In this document: positions 54,841 through 62,314 of the stretch, in pieces | Position numbering within the stretch: position 1 is the stretch's first letter | Layout of the letters: the number at the start of each line of letters is the position of its first letter | NCBI RefSeq assembly: GCF_014205295.1 | Contig: NZ_JACHNF010000001.1 | Location: 2,728,001-2,792,000 of the forward strand | Reading direction: 5' to 3' | Source of the DNA: Kribbella solani | GTDB taxonomy: Bacteria > Actinomycetota > Actinomycetes > Propionibacteriales > Kribbellaceae | Length of the DNA: 64,000 nt | Notes under the pieces: generated by a model | Databases searched by the model: none | Told to the model about the DNA's origin: nothing | The model's input: only the letters and a program-made list of their open reading frames with translations | Translations under genes and position numbers: made by a program

Positions 54841-54852
54841 TTTGTTGACAAT
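54841..54852. promoter_or_regulatory. GntR-type operator D
   Basis: TTTGTTGACAAT, the reverse complement of ATTGTCAACAAA, one base from the palindrome of operators A and C. It lies upstream of the MFS gene. Confidence 0.6.
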
Positions 54853-54970
54853 CCGAAGGTTAACCATGTGCATTCGTGAACCACAAGAAGTAACTCGCAG
54901 TTGATCCGCTGTCAGCAGGCAGTACCCCGGTTCCCCGCCGGCACCATCGCAATCGCCCGATAGCACGTAC

Positions 54971-55043
54971 CGGCACGGCGCGGCACGGCACGGCACGGCA
55001 CGGCACGGCACGGCACGGCACGGCGCGGCGCGGCGCGGCGCGG
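54971..55043. repeat. CGGCA / CGGCG pentanucleotide repeat
   Basis: About eight units of CGGCA, with one variant unit, run into five of CGGCG. The surrounding gap (54853-55469) is otherwise GC-rich degenerate repeat with no convincing gene. Confidence 0.85.
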
Positions 55044-55391
55044 CCGATCGGCCGGGTGGCGCTCAGGTACGCGCCAGGTTCGCGACCAGGAGCCGAGTGA
55101 ACCCCAGGTGCGGTGAACCCAAGGCTGCGGCGATGTGGGGGCGCGGTCGGCCCGAGGCTGCGGTGCGGCCGGGCGCGGTGGGCCCGGGTGCGGCGGGGCA
55201 CGCGAACCCGGGTGCGGGGAACCGGTGTGCGGCTAAGCGGGGTGGGTGGTCCGGGTGCGGTGGACCGCAGCGTGGTGGACCCGGCGCGTGCACCAGGGCG
55301 CGGTGGACGGAAGCGTGATTGGCCGGGGCGCCCGGGGCCAGGGGTGCAGGCCCGAAGGAGACGGTGGACCGGCGAGGCGGTGGGCCGAGGG

Positions 55392-55460
55392 GTGTGCGGA
55401 GCGAGAGGTGTGCGGAGCGAGAGGTGTGCGGAGCGAGAGGTGTGCGGAGCGAGGGGTGTG
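55392..55460. repeat. 16-bp tandem repeat, four copies
   Basis: GTGTGCGGAGCGAGAG is repeated at 55392, 55408, 55424 and 55440, the last with one change. It ends just downstream of the TetR gene stop. Confidence 0.9.
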
Positions 55461-55469
55461 AAGGGAGGG

Positions 55470-56180
55470 TTATGGGGTTGGGGCGAGGGTGGCTAGGCCG
55501 GCGGTGATTACGGTGATGCCGAATTCGAAGCGGGCGTCGCCGTCGGCGCCGGAGGTGAGGGGGGCGGCCAGGGCGACTGTGAGGGGGAAGCGGTCGGCTG
55601 GGAGGGCCTCGAAGTAGGTTCGCAGGTTGCTGACGAAGCGCTCCACGTCTTCGGGGGTCCAGTCCGAGGCGCTTTGGACCGTCTCCTCGAACGCGACCGC
55701 CGTCACGTACAGCGGGATCAGGTCGACCGCCCACGCCGCCGCCTGGTCCGGCACGTTGCCGGCTTTGAGCAGAGTCAGGATGCGTTCAGTGGTACGCAGG
55801 GCGCGCTCCCCCACCGGCACCGCGCCGATCGCGGCCCGTGCCACGCCGGGATTCGCCCGCATCGCGCGGAGCATCTCGCGCATCGTCGCCTTCAGCTGCG
55901 CCTGCCAGCGCGCAGGGTCGATCGGGTCGTCGAACACCATCTGCTCCGCGGTGCGCTCCACCAGTAGCTGGTCGAGTTCGCGTTTGTTGGCGACATGCGC
56001 GTACAAGGACGCCGGCCCCGTACCGAGTTCGGACGCGACTTTGCGCATCGAGACCGCCTCGTACCCGCTCTGGGTCAGCACCCGCATGGCGGCGTCGACA
56101 ATCCGGTCCCGGGTCAGCGGCTCCTTCGCCTGCCGAACGGGTTTCGCGGGAGTGATCGGCTGCCACGGAGGTTGGCTCAT
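55470..56180 (-). CDS. TetR-family repressor
   Basis: A 236-residue regulator. The N-terminal helix-turn-helix (RDRIVDAAMRVL, then MRKVASELGTGPASLYAHV) is followed by a tetracyclin-repressor-like ligand domain. ATG 56180 gives the normal length; the longer frame runs antisense into the transporter. It is divergent from a DHA2 drug exporter, with repeated half-sites between them, the classic TetR efflux arrangement. The inducer is unknown. Confidence 0.92.
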   Translation of the reverse strand: MSQPPWQPITPAKPVRQAKEPLTRDRIVDAAMRVLTQSGYEAVSMRKVASELGTGPASLYAHVANKRELDQLLVERTAEQMVFDDPIDPARWQAQLKATMREMLRAMRANPGVARAAIGAVPVGERALRTTERILTLLKAGNVPDQAAAWAVDLIPLYVTAVAFEETVQSASDWTPEDVERFVSNLRTYFEALPADRFPLTVALAAPLTSGADGDARFEFGITVITAGLATLAPTP

Positions 56181-56181
56181 A

Positions 56182-56247
56182 CGAACACTGTACTTGACGC
56201 GAACACCGTTCGCGAGTAGAACGGTGTTCGTCAACGAACGGTGTTCG
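56182..56247. promoter_or_regulatory. TetR operators and exporter promoter
   Basis: TTGACG (56194-56199), a 17-base spacer and TAGAAC (56217-56222) form a promoter for the exporter. CGAACACCGTT (56200-56210) and AACGGTGTTCG (56220-56230) are perfect inverted arms over the spacer and -10. AACGGTGTTCG repeats at 56237-56247, and a partial site CGAACACTGT is at 56182-56191. Confidence 0.8.
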
Positions 56248-56267
56248 AATCTCGCGAGGGGGCCATC

Positions 56268-57806
56268 ATGAGCAACACAACCGCGGCACAAGACCCACCA
56301 ACCACCCCAAACGCCACCACCGCAACGCCGGCGCTGCCGATGCCCCCGGGTCGTGCCGCAACCGCAACACCAGACCCCGCCAGCACCCAAACCACCGCTC
56401 ACACCACGGGCGTTCACCGGTGGCGGTGGGTGGTGTTGGTGACGATCTTGGTTGCTGAGGTGATGGACCTTGTCGACGCGACGATTGTCAACATTGCGGC
56501 GCCGTCGATTCGGGCTGACCTTGGTGGGTCGGAGTCGGCCATGCAGTGGATGCTGGCCGGGTACACGTTGGCGTTCGCGATCGGGCTGATCACGTTTGGG
56601 CGGCTGGGCGATCTGGTCGGGCGGAAGCGGCTGTTCGTGATCGGAGCGATCGGGTTCACGGTCGCGTCCGCGGTGTGTGGATTGTCGACAACCCCGGAGC
56701 TGCTGATCGGCAGCCGGGTCGCTCAAGGGCTGCTCGGGGCGGTGATGATCCCGCAGGGGTTCGCGATTCTGAAGGCGATCTTCCCGGCGGAGGAGCTCGG
56801 CAAGGCGTTCGCGATGTTCGGCCCGGTGATGGGATTGTCTGCAGTGGCAGGGCCGATTCTGGCCGGCGTACTGATCGATGCGAACTGGCTCGGCGCCGGC
56901 TGGCGGACGATCTTCTTCATCAACCTGCCGATCGGCCTCGCCGCTCTGGTCGGCGCGCTCCGGTTCATGCCCGAGGTCAAGACCCCAGGGGCGTCCCGCC
57001 TGGACGCGCTCGGCGTACTGCTGGTCAGCGCCGCGTCCGGCCTGCTGATCTACCCGCTGGTCCAGGGTCGTGAGCTCGGCTGGCCATTGTGGACAATCCT
57101 GATGTTGACCAGCTCGATCGTCGTCTTCGCGCTCTTCGGCTGGCGGGAGCGCCGGTCCGCGAACCCGGTGATCGACCCATCGCTGTTCCGCAACCGCGGA
57201 TACGTGGCCGGGCTCGGCGTGATCACCACGTTCTTCCTCGCGATGAACGGCTTCATGCTGGTGTTCAATCTGTTCACCCAGCTCGGCCTGCACTACAGCC
57301 CGCTCAAAGCCGGCCTCGCGATGGTGCCGTTCTCGCTCGGGATCGCGATCGGCGCACCGGTGTCCGGCGCCGTACTGGCACCCCGCCTCGGCCGCGGCGC
57401 GCTTCAGCTTGGCATCGCGTTGATGACCGTGGCGATGGGCGGTGTCTGGTTCACCCTGCACACGTACGGCGACGCGACCACGATCTGGAACCTGGTCCCG
57501 GCGACGCTGGCCACCGGGATCGGCGCCGGTCTCGTGTTCGCGCCGCTGTTCGACATCATCCTGGCCTCGATCGACGATCAGGCCGCCGGTTCGGCATCGG
57601 GCGTCCTGACCGCCATGCAGCAGTACGGCGGCGCGGTCGGAGTCGCGGTGATCGGCACGGTGTTCTTCCAATTGCTACCGGCCCACGCGTTCCTCGGCGC
57701 CACCAAAACGTCCGTCCTGCTGGCGATCGGGCTGTTCGTGATCAGCCTCGCCGTCAGCTACCTCCTCCCGAAAAGAGCCCGGGAATCAGCAATCGGCCAC
57801 GGCTGA
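56268..57806 (+). CDS. DHA2 family MFS drug exporter (EmrB type)
   Basis: A 512-residue exporter with about 14 helices. Motif A is GRLGDLVGRKR, the helix-1 DATIVNIAAPSI motif is typical of DHA2 pumps, and a Pro-rich motif C region follows. The first 55 residues are Thr/Ala/Pro-rich and probably disordered. GAGGGG lies six bases before ATG 56268. Controlled by the divergent TetR. It expels hydrophobic drugs by proton antiport; the actual substrate is not readable. Confidence 0.92.
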   Translation: MSNTTAAQDPPTTPNATTATPALPMPPGRAATATPDPASTQTTAHTTGVHRWRWVVLVTILVAEVMDLVDATIVNIAAPSIRADLGGSESAMQWMLAGYTLAFAIGLITFGRLGDLVGRKRLFVIGAIGFTVASAVCGLSTTPELLIGSRVAQGLLGAVMIPQGFAILKAIFPAEELGKAFAMFGPVMGLSAVAGPILAGVLIDANWLGAGWRTIFFINLPIGLAALVGALRFMPEVKTPGASRLDALGVLLVSAASGLLIYPLVQGRELGWPLWTILMLTSSIVVFALFGWRERRSANPVIDPSLFRNRGYVAGLGVITTFFLAMNGFMLVFNLFTQLGLHYSPLKAGLAMVPFSLGIAIGAPVSGAVLAPRLGRGALQLGIALMTVAMGGVWFTLHTYGDATTIWNLVPATLATGIGAGLVFAPLFDIILASIDDQAAGSASGVLTAMQQYGGAVGVAVIGTVFFQLLPAHAFLGATKTSVLLAIGLFVISLAVSYLLPKRARESAIGHG

Positions 57807-57848
57807 CCCACCGGCCACAGCCAGCGCAGTCAGCCACAGCCAGCGCGG

Positions 57849-58820
57849 TCAGTCGCGGCTGACGAAGCCTTCCTTGACCAGCCAGTCCATGGCGACGTCG
57901 GCGGGTTCGCGCCCCTCGACGTCGACCTGGGCGTTCAGGTCGATCAGTACCGGATCGGTCAGCTTGTCCGACACCGGCTGGAACAGATCGCGCAGCTGCG
58001 GGTACTTGTCCAGCACCTTCTTACTAACCACCGGAGCCACGTTGTACGCCGGGAAGTACTTCCGGTCGTCCTGCAGCACAACCAGATCGAGCGACTTGAT
58101 CCGCCCGTCAGTCGTGAAGATCTCGCCGAACCGGCAGTCCCCATGACTGGTTGCCGCGTACACCGCACCCGTGTCCAAGGTCCTGATGTTGTTGCGCGGC
58201 ACGCCCGTACCGATCGGGATCCCGTAATGCTTCAGCATCGGCTCGAACCCGTCGTTCCGGTTCGCGAACTCGGATTCGACGCAGAACGTGTGCTCCTTCA
58301 CCGGCAGCGACGCGACCTGGGACAGCTTGGTGATGTGCAGCCGGTCCGACTCCTTCCGGGTCATCGCGAAACCGTAGCTGTTGTTCATCGGCGCCGGTTT
58401 CAGCCAGATCAGCCCGTACTTCGCCTCGTCCTCCTTGCGTACGGCCTCGTACTGCTCCTGCTTGTCGGGGATCCCGGTGTCATGGCCCAGGTACGAGATC
58501 CACGCGGTCCCGGTGTACTCCCACGACATCTGAATCTGGTCTTGCAGCATTGCCTGCCGGGACGTGTCGCTGCCCGGCATGTTGGTCAGATCCTTGACGT
58601 GCGCGCCGGCGGACTGCATCAGGATCGCCGCGATCTTGCCCAGGATCAGCTGCTCCTGAAAGCTCTTCGAGCCGATCCCGATGGTCAGGCCGTCCAAGTT
58701 CTTCACCGAGCGCAGCGGTCCCTCGAGCGCGCCAGTCGGTACGAAACCGCCGCTAGTACCGAGCCCGCAACCGGACAGGACGAGGAGTAGCGCGGCGCCT
58801 GCCGCTACAAGCCGCTTCAT
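57849..58820 (-). CDS. Osmoprotectant ABC transporter substrate-binding lipoprotein
   Basis: A 323-residue OpuAC/ProX-type binding protein. It has a lipoprotein signal (lipobox VLSGC), then LTIGIGSKSFQEQLILG, the opening typical of QAT-family betaine/choline binders, and MSWEYTGTAW. Aromatic residues suited to cation-pi binding of quaternary amines are present. ATG 58820 overlaps the stop of the permease gene. It is the last gene of a four-gene operon. Confidence 0.92.
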   Translation of the reverse strand: MKRLVAAGAALLLVLSGCGLGTSGGFVPTGALEGPLRSVKNLDGLTIGIGSKSFQEQLILGKIAAILMQSAGAHVKDLTNMPGSDTSRQAMLQDQIQMSWEYTGTAWISYLGHDTGIPDKQEQYEAVRKEDEAKYGLIWLKPAPMNNSYGFAMTRKESDRLHITKLSQVASLPVKEHTFCVESEFANRNDGFEPMLKHYGIPIGTGVPRNNIRTLDTGAVYAATSHGDCRFGEIFTTDGRIKSLDLVVLQDDRKYFPAYNVAPVVSKKVLDKYPQLRDLFQPVSDKLTDPVLIDLNAQVDVEGREPADVAMDWLVKEGFVSRD

Positions 58821-59638
58821 CCGAGTCCCCTCGGTCGGGTTACTTCTTCGAGTACGCGGCCGGCCCAATCGATCAGCAGAGCCAGCGCCGCGACGAGTAC
58901 GGCGCCGCTGATCAGCACCGGGTACCGAAGCAGGCGGATGCCCGTGGTGATCAGACTGCCCAGTCCCCCGGCGTCGATGAACGTCGCGAGGGTCGCGGTG
59001 CCGACGACGAGAACGAGCGCGGTACGGATGCCGGCCATGATCACCGGCACCGCCAGCGGCAGCTCGATCCGCCCGAGGACCGCCACGTTCGACATCCCCA
59101 TGCCACGGCCGGCCTCCACGAGCGTACGGTCGACACCTTGCAGGCCGACGATCGTGTTTCGCAGCACGGGCAGGATCGCGTACAGGCAGAGTGCGAGGAT
59201 CGCGGTCCAGAAGCCGAAGCCCAGCCAGATCGCCAGCAGCACGATCAGCCCGATCACCGGCGCGGCCTGACCGGCGTTGGCGACCGCGACGACGATCGGT
59301 GCGGCGCGGCGGGCCCGGGGGCGGGTCAGCAGGATGCCGAGTGGGACCGCGACCACGAGCACGATGATCGTGGCGACCGCGGTGAGTTCGAGGTGCTGGA
59401 CGGTCAGCTGTCCGACTAGTTTCCAGTCGAGCTGGCGCTGTTCGATCGAGTCGAGTTCGGCTCGGGATCGCCAGATTGCCCACAATCCGACAACGATCGC
59501 GACGAACAACGGCTGGCCGATCAGCAGGCCCCACGACGGCCGCCGGGCCCGATTCGACGCCAGCCCCGCCGCGGTCGCCTTCGCGTCGGCGAGGTTCTCC
59601 TTGGCGCTGGTGTCGGGTCCAGGATCGATCACGGTCAT
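58817..59638 (-). CDS. Osmoprotectant ABC transporter permease, second subunit
   Basis: A 273-residue permease with about six helices. The ATPase-contact loop reads VEAGRGMGMSNVAVL and matches the partner permease (IESARGMGMGAVRTL). GGGGAGG precedes ATG 59638; the longer frame to 59719 overlaps the ATPase gene end. Its N-terminal 40 residues are cytosolic and charged. Confidence 0.9.
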   Translation of the reverse strand: MTVIDPGPDTSAKENLADAKATAAGLASNRARRPSWGLLIGQPLFVAIVVGLWAIWRSRAELDSIEQRQLDWKLVGQLTVQHLELTAVATIIVLVVAVPLGILLTRPRARRAAPIVVAVANAGQAAPVIGLIVLLAIWLGFGFWTAILALCLYAILPVLRNTIVGLQGVDRTLVEAGRGMGMSNVAVLGRIELPLAVPVIMAGIRTALVLVVGTATLATFIDAGGLGSLITTGIRLLRYPVLISGAVLVAALALLIDWAGRVLEEVTRPRGLG

Positions 59639-59684
59639 TGGACCTCCCCTGCCGAAGCGAGGAGCGGACGGAGCATCGGCATCG

Positions 59685-61013
59685 TCACGGGGCGACCTCC
59701 GGCTCGGGATCGGAGCCACTCGGCGCGGGACCCAAGCCGTTCGGGGCGGGGTCGGAGCCGTTCGGGGCGGGGTCGGAGCCGTTCGGGGCGGGGTCGGAGC
59801 CGTTCGGGGCGGGGTCGGAGCCGTTCGGGGCGGCGTCCTGGATTCGGGCCAGGACTGACTGGAAGTCGACGACGCCCAGGTATTCGTCGCGGCGCCCGGT
59901 GACGACCGCGCTGCCGTGACTGGAGGTCAGCATCGTGTCGAGCGCGTCGTTCAGCGTCGCGCGCCGGTCGATCGTGACCAGGTCGGTGTCCTCGTGCGGC
60001 GCCGGCACATTGTCAACATTCGACAAATCTCTTGTCCACATCCAGTCGACCGGGCGGCGGCGGCGATCCAGTACCACCACGCAGTCGTCGCCGGCCGCCT
60101 CCGCGGCCCGCAGCACCGCGGGCGCCGGATCGCCGATCTCCGCGACCGTCCGCTGGCACAGCTCGATCTCGCTGACCCGGCTCAGCGTCAGCTGCTTCAG
60201 CGCCGCGCCGGCCCCGACGAAGTCGGCGACGAACCGGTCCGCCGGACTCGCCAGGATCGCCTCCGGGGTGTCGTACTGCGCGATCTTCGCGCCCTCGGTC
60301 AGGATCAGGATCCGGTCGCCCAGCTTCACCGCCTCGTCGAAATCGTGGGTCACACAAACGATCGTCTTGCGCAGCTCCTCCTGAATACTGAGCAATTCGT
60401 CCTGCAGCCGCTGCCGGGTGATCGGGTCGACCGCACCGAACGGCTCGTCCATCAGGATCACCGGCGGATCGGCCGCCAGTCCGCGAGCGACGCCGACGCG
60501 CTGCTGCTGCCCGCCGGACAGTTCCCTCGGGTAGCGGTTGCGGTACCGGGCCGGGTCGAGGCCGACGAGTTCGAGCAGTTCGTCGACACGTTCAGCCGTA
60601 CGCCGCTTGTCCCACCCGAGCAGGCCCGGTACGAGCGCGATGTTCTGCGTCACGGTCATGTGCGGGAACAGGCTGCCGCCCTGGATCACGTACCCGATCC
60701 GGCGCCGCAGGTCGTCGTCGTCCTGGCGGCTGATGTCCTCGCCGCCGATCCGGATCCGGCCGGATGTCGGCTCGATCAGCCGGTTGATCATCTTCAGCGA
60801 GGTGGTCTTGCCGCAGCCGGACGGTCCGACGAACATCACGATCTCGCCGGCCGGGATGTGCAGCGACAACCCCTCGACGGCTGCCTTCTTCTGCCCCGGG
60901 TACCGCTTGACGACATCGGTCAGCTCGATGTCGACGCCGCTGATCTCGCCGGCGGCGGCCGGGCTGCTCGTACTTGCGCCGGTGCTGCCCTCGGTCACGG
61001 TGGATTCAGACAC
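59685..61013 (-). CDS. Osmoprotectant ABC transporter ATPase with CBS-type tail
   Basis: A 442-residue QAT-family ATPase (ProV/OpuCA type). Walker A is GPSGCGKTT, the signature LSGGQQQR, Walker B VILMDEP, and the switch THDFDEA. A C-terminal region resembling CBS domains, which sense ionic strength in this family, spans about 270-395. The tail is a tandem DPAPNGS repeat (five copies) from a 21-bp DNA repeat (59740-59835). GTG 61013 overlaps the upstream permease by eight bases. Confidence 0.92.
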   Translation of the reverse strand: MSESTVTEGSTGASTSSPAAAGEISGVDIELTDVVKRYPGQKKAAVEGLSLHIPAGEIVMFVGPSGCGKTTSLKMINRLIEPTSGRIRIGGEDISRQDDDDLRRRIGYVIQGGSLFPHMTVTQNIALVPGLLGWDKRRTAERVDELLELVGLDPARYRNRYPRELSGGQQQRVGVARGLAADPPVILMDEPFGAVDPITRQRLQDELLSIQEELRKTIVCVTHDFDEAVKLGDRILILTEGAKIAQYDTPEAILASPADRFVADFVGAGAALKQLTLSRVSEIELCQRTVAEIGDPAPAVLRAAEAAGDDCVVVLDRRRRPVDWMWTRDLSNVDNVPAPHEDTDLVTIDRRATLNDALDTMLTSSHGSAVVTGRRDEYLGVVDFQSVLARIQDAAPNGSDPAPNGSDPAPNGSDPAPNGSDPAPNGLGPAPSGSDPEPEVAP

Positions 61014-61668
61014 GGATACCTCTCGAGGTGGTCAGGCGGCCGACGAGCAGCAGCAAAGCGTCAAGGATCAGAGCGAGCAGGACAACGCCGATCGTGCCGA
61101 CCAGCGCGGAGTTCAGGGCGTTCTTGCCGCCGATCTGGGTCAGGCCGGTGAAGATGAAACTGCCCAGACCAGGCCCGAGCACGTACGCCGCGATGGCCGC
61201 GATGCCCATCGACATCTGCGCCGAGACCCGGACGCCGGCCAGGATCACCGGCCAGGCCAGCGGCAGCTCGATCCGGAGCAACGTCCGGACCGCGCCCATG
61301 CCCATCCCGCGGGCCGACTCGATCAGCGTCGCGTCAACGCCGGCCAGGCCGACTACGGCGTTCCGCAGGATCGGCAGGCTCGCGTAGAAGGTCACCGCGA
61401 CGACGGATGTGGCGGTGCCGATACCGGCCACCGGGATCATCAGGCCGAGCAGCGCGAACGACGGGATGGTCAGACCGACGGCGCTGATCGCACCTGCCAG
61501 TGACGCGATCCGCGGGTTGCGGTGCACGAAAACCGCCAGACCAACCGCGATCACGGTCGCCAGCAGTACGCATTGGATGACCAGGCTGAGGTGCTGATAG
61601 CTCTGGTAGAGCAACTGCGAGTGACGCTCAGTTATGTAGTCCCACACAGCGAAAGCCGTACCCAACAA
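61006..61668 (-). CDS. Osmoprotectant ABC transporter permease, first subunit
   Basis: A 220-residue permease, or 213 if it begins at GTG 61647. TTG 61668 is the longest start and neither has a good ribosome-binding site. It has about five helices and the ATPase-contact loop IESARGMGMGAVRTL. It heads the operon permease-ATPase-permease-binding protein for uptake of betaine, choline or a similar solute. A strong terminator separates it from erpA. Confidence 0.88.
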   Translation of the reverse strand: MLGTAFAVWDYITERHSQLLYQSYQHLSLVIQCVLLATVIAVGLAVFVHRNPRIASLAGAISAVGLTIPSFALLGLMIPVAGIGTATSVVAVTFYASLPILRNAVVGLAGVDATLIESARGMGMGAVRTLLRIELPLAWPVILAGVRVSAQMSMGIAAIAAYVLGPGLGSFIFTGLTQIGGKNALNSALVGTIGVVLLALILDALLLLVGRLTTSRGIRV

Positions 61669-61716
61669 GCGTTGGATTCACACATTGGGACGATCGCTTC
61701 CAAACTGCGGACATGC

Positions 61717-61752
61717 CAAAACCCCTGGTCACCGCGGTGACCAGGGGTTTTG
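61717..61752. terminator. Terminator downstream of erpA
   Basis: A perfect 18-base palindromic stem, CAAAACCCCTGGTCACCG and its complement, 13 bases past the erpA stop. On RNA the loop must open a few central pairs. Confidence 0.85.
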
Positions 61753-61765
61753 AAAAAGTTTCAGC

Positions 61766-62122
61766 TCAGTTGAACGAGTCGCCGCAGGCGCAGGAGCCGG
61801 TGGCGTTCGGGTTGTCGATGGTGAAGCCCTGCTTCTCGATCGTGTCGACGAAGTCGATGCTCGCACCCTTCAGGTACGGCGCGCTCATCCGGTCGGTCAC
61901 GACGCTGACGCCGTCGAAGTCCGCGACCACGTCACCGTCGAGCTGACGCTCGTCGAAGAACAGCTGGTACCGCAGCCCGGAGCACCCGCCCGGCTGCACG
62001 GCCACCCGCAGCGCGAGGTCGTCGCGGCCTTCCTGGTCCAGCAGCGCCTTCACCTTGGCGGCGGCCCCGTCGGTGAGGAGTACACCAGTGGCGACGGCCT
62101 GCTCGGTCTGCGCTTCAGTCAT
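61766..62122 (-). CDS. erpA: Iron-sulfur cluster insertion protein
   Basis: A 118-residue A-type carrier that delivers Fe-S clusters to target enzymes. The three conserved cysteines are Cys47 (GGCSG), Cys111 and Cys113 (SCACGDSF). Actinobacteria usually have one such protein, located near oxidase or quinol genes as here. ATG 62122 gives the standard length. Confidence 0.95.
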   Translation of the reverse strand: MTEAQTEQAVATGVLLTDGAAAKVKALLDQEGRDDLALRVAVQPGGCSGLRYQLFFDERQLDGDVVADFDGVSVVTDRMSAPYLKGASIDFVDTIEKQGFTIDNPNATGSCACGDSFN

Positions 62123-62314
62123 CCCTGACTCCAGTCATCTCTCAAGTGCCGCCGCACACGCTCCGCCGGCACGGAAGTCTCATGTCAACACGGGTCAACA
62201 ACGGCCGTCCCGCGCTCATTCCCATGGTCGCACACCAATTTCACAGATCAACCATCCCGCCGGGCCGTCCCACCCGCTGACTCACGCGGCCCGGCCCGGC
62301 GCTGGTCGAGGCGG

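Noticed and set aside
54971-55460. A CRISPR array or a small gene in the repeat-filled gap
   Set aside because: The units are contiguous short tandem repeats with no unique spacers, and the frames are compositional.
55470-57671. A 733-residue minus-strand frame over the TetR gene and MFS exporter
   Set aside because: Only the last 236 residues are TetR-like; the rest is antisense to a clear DHA2 exporter.
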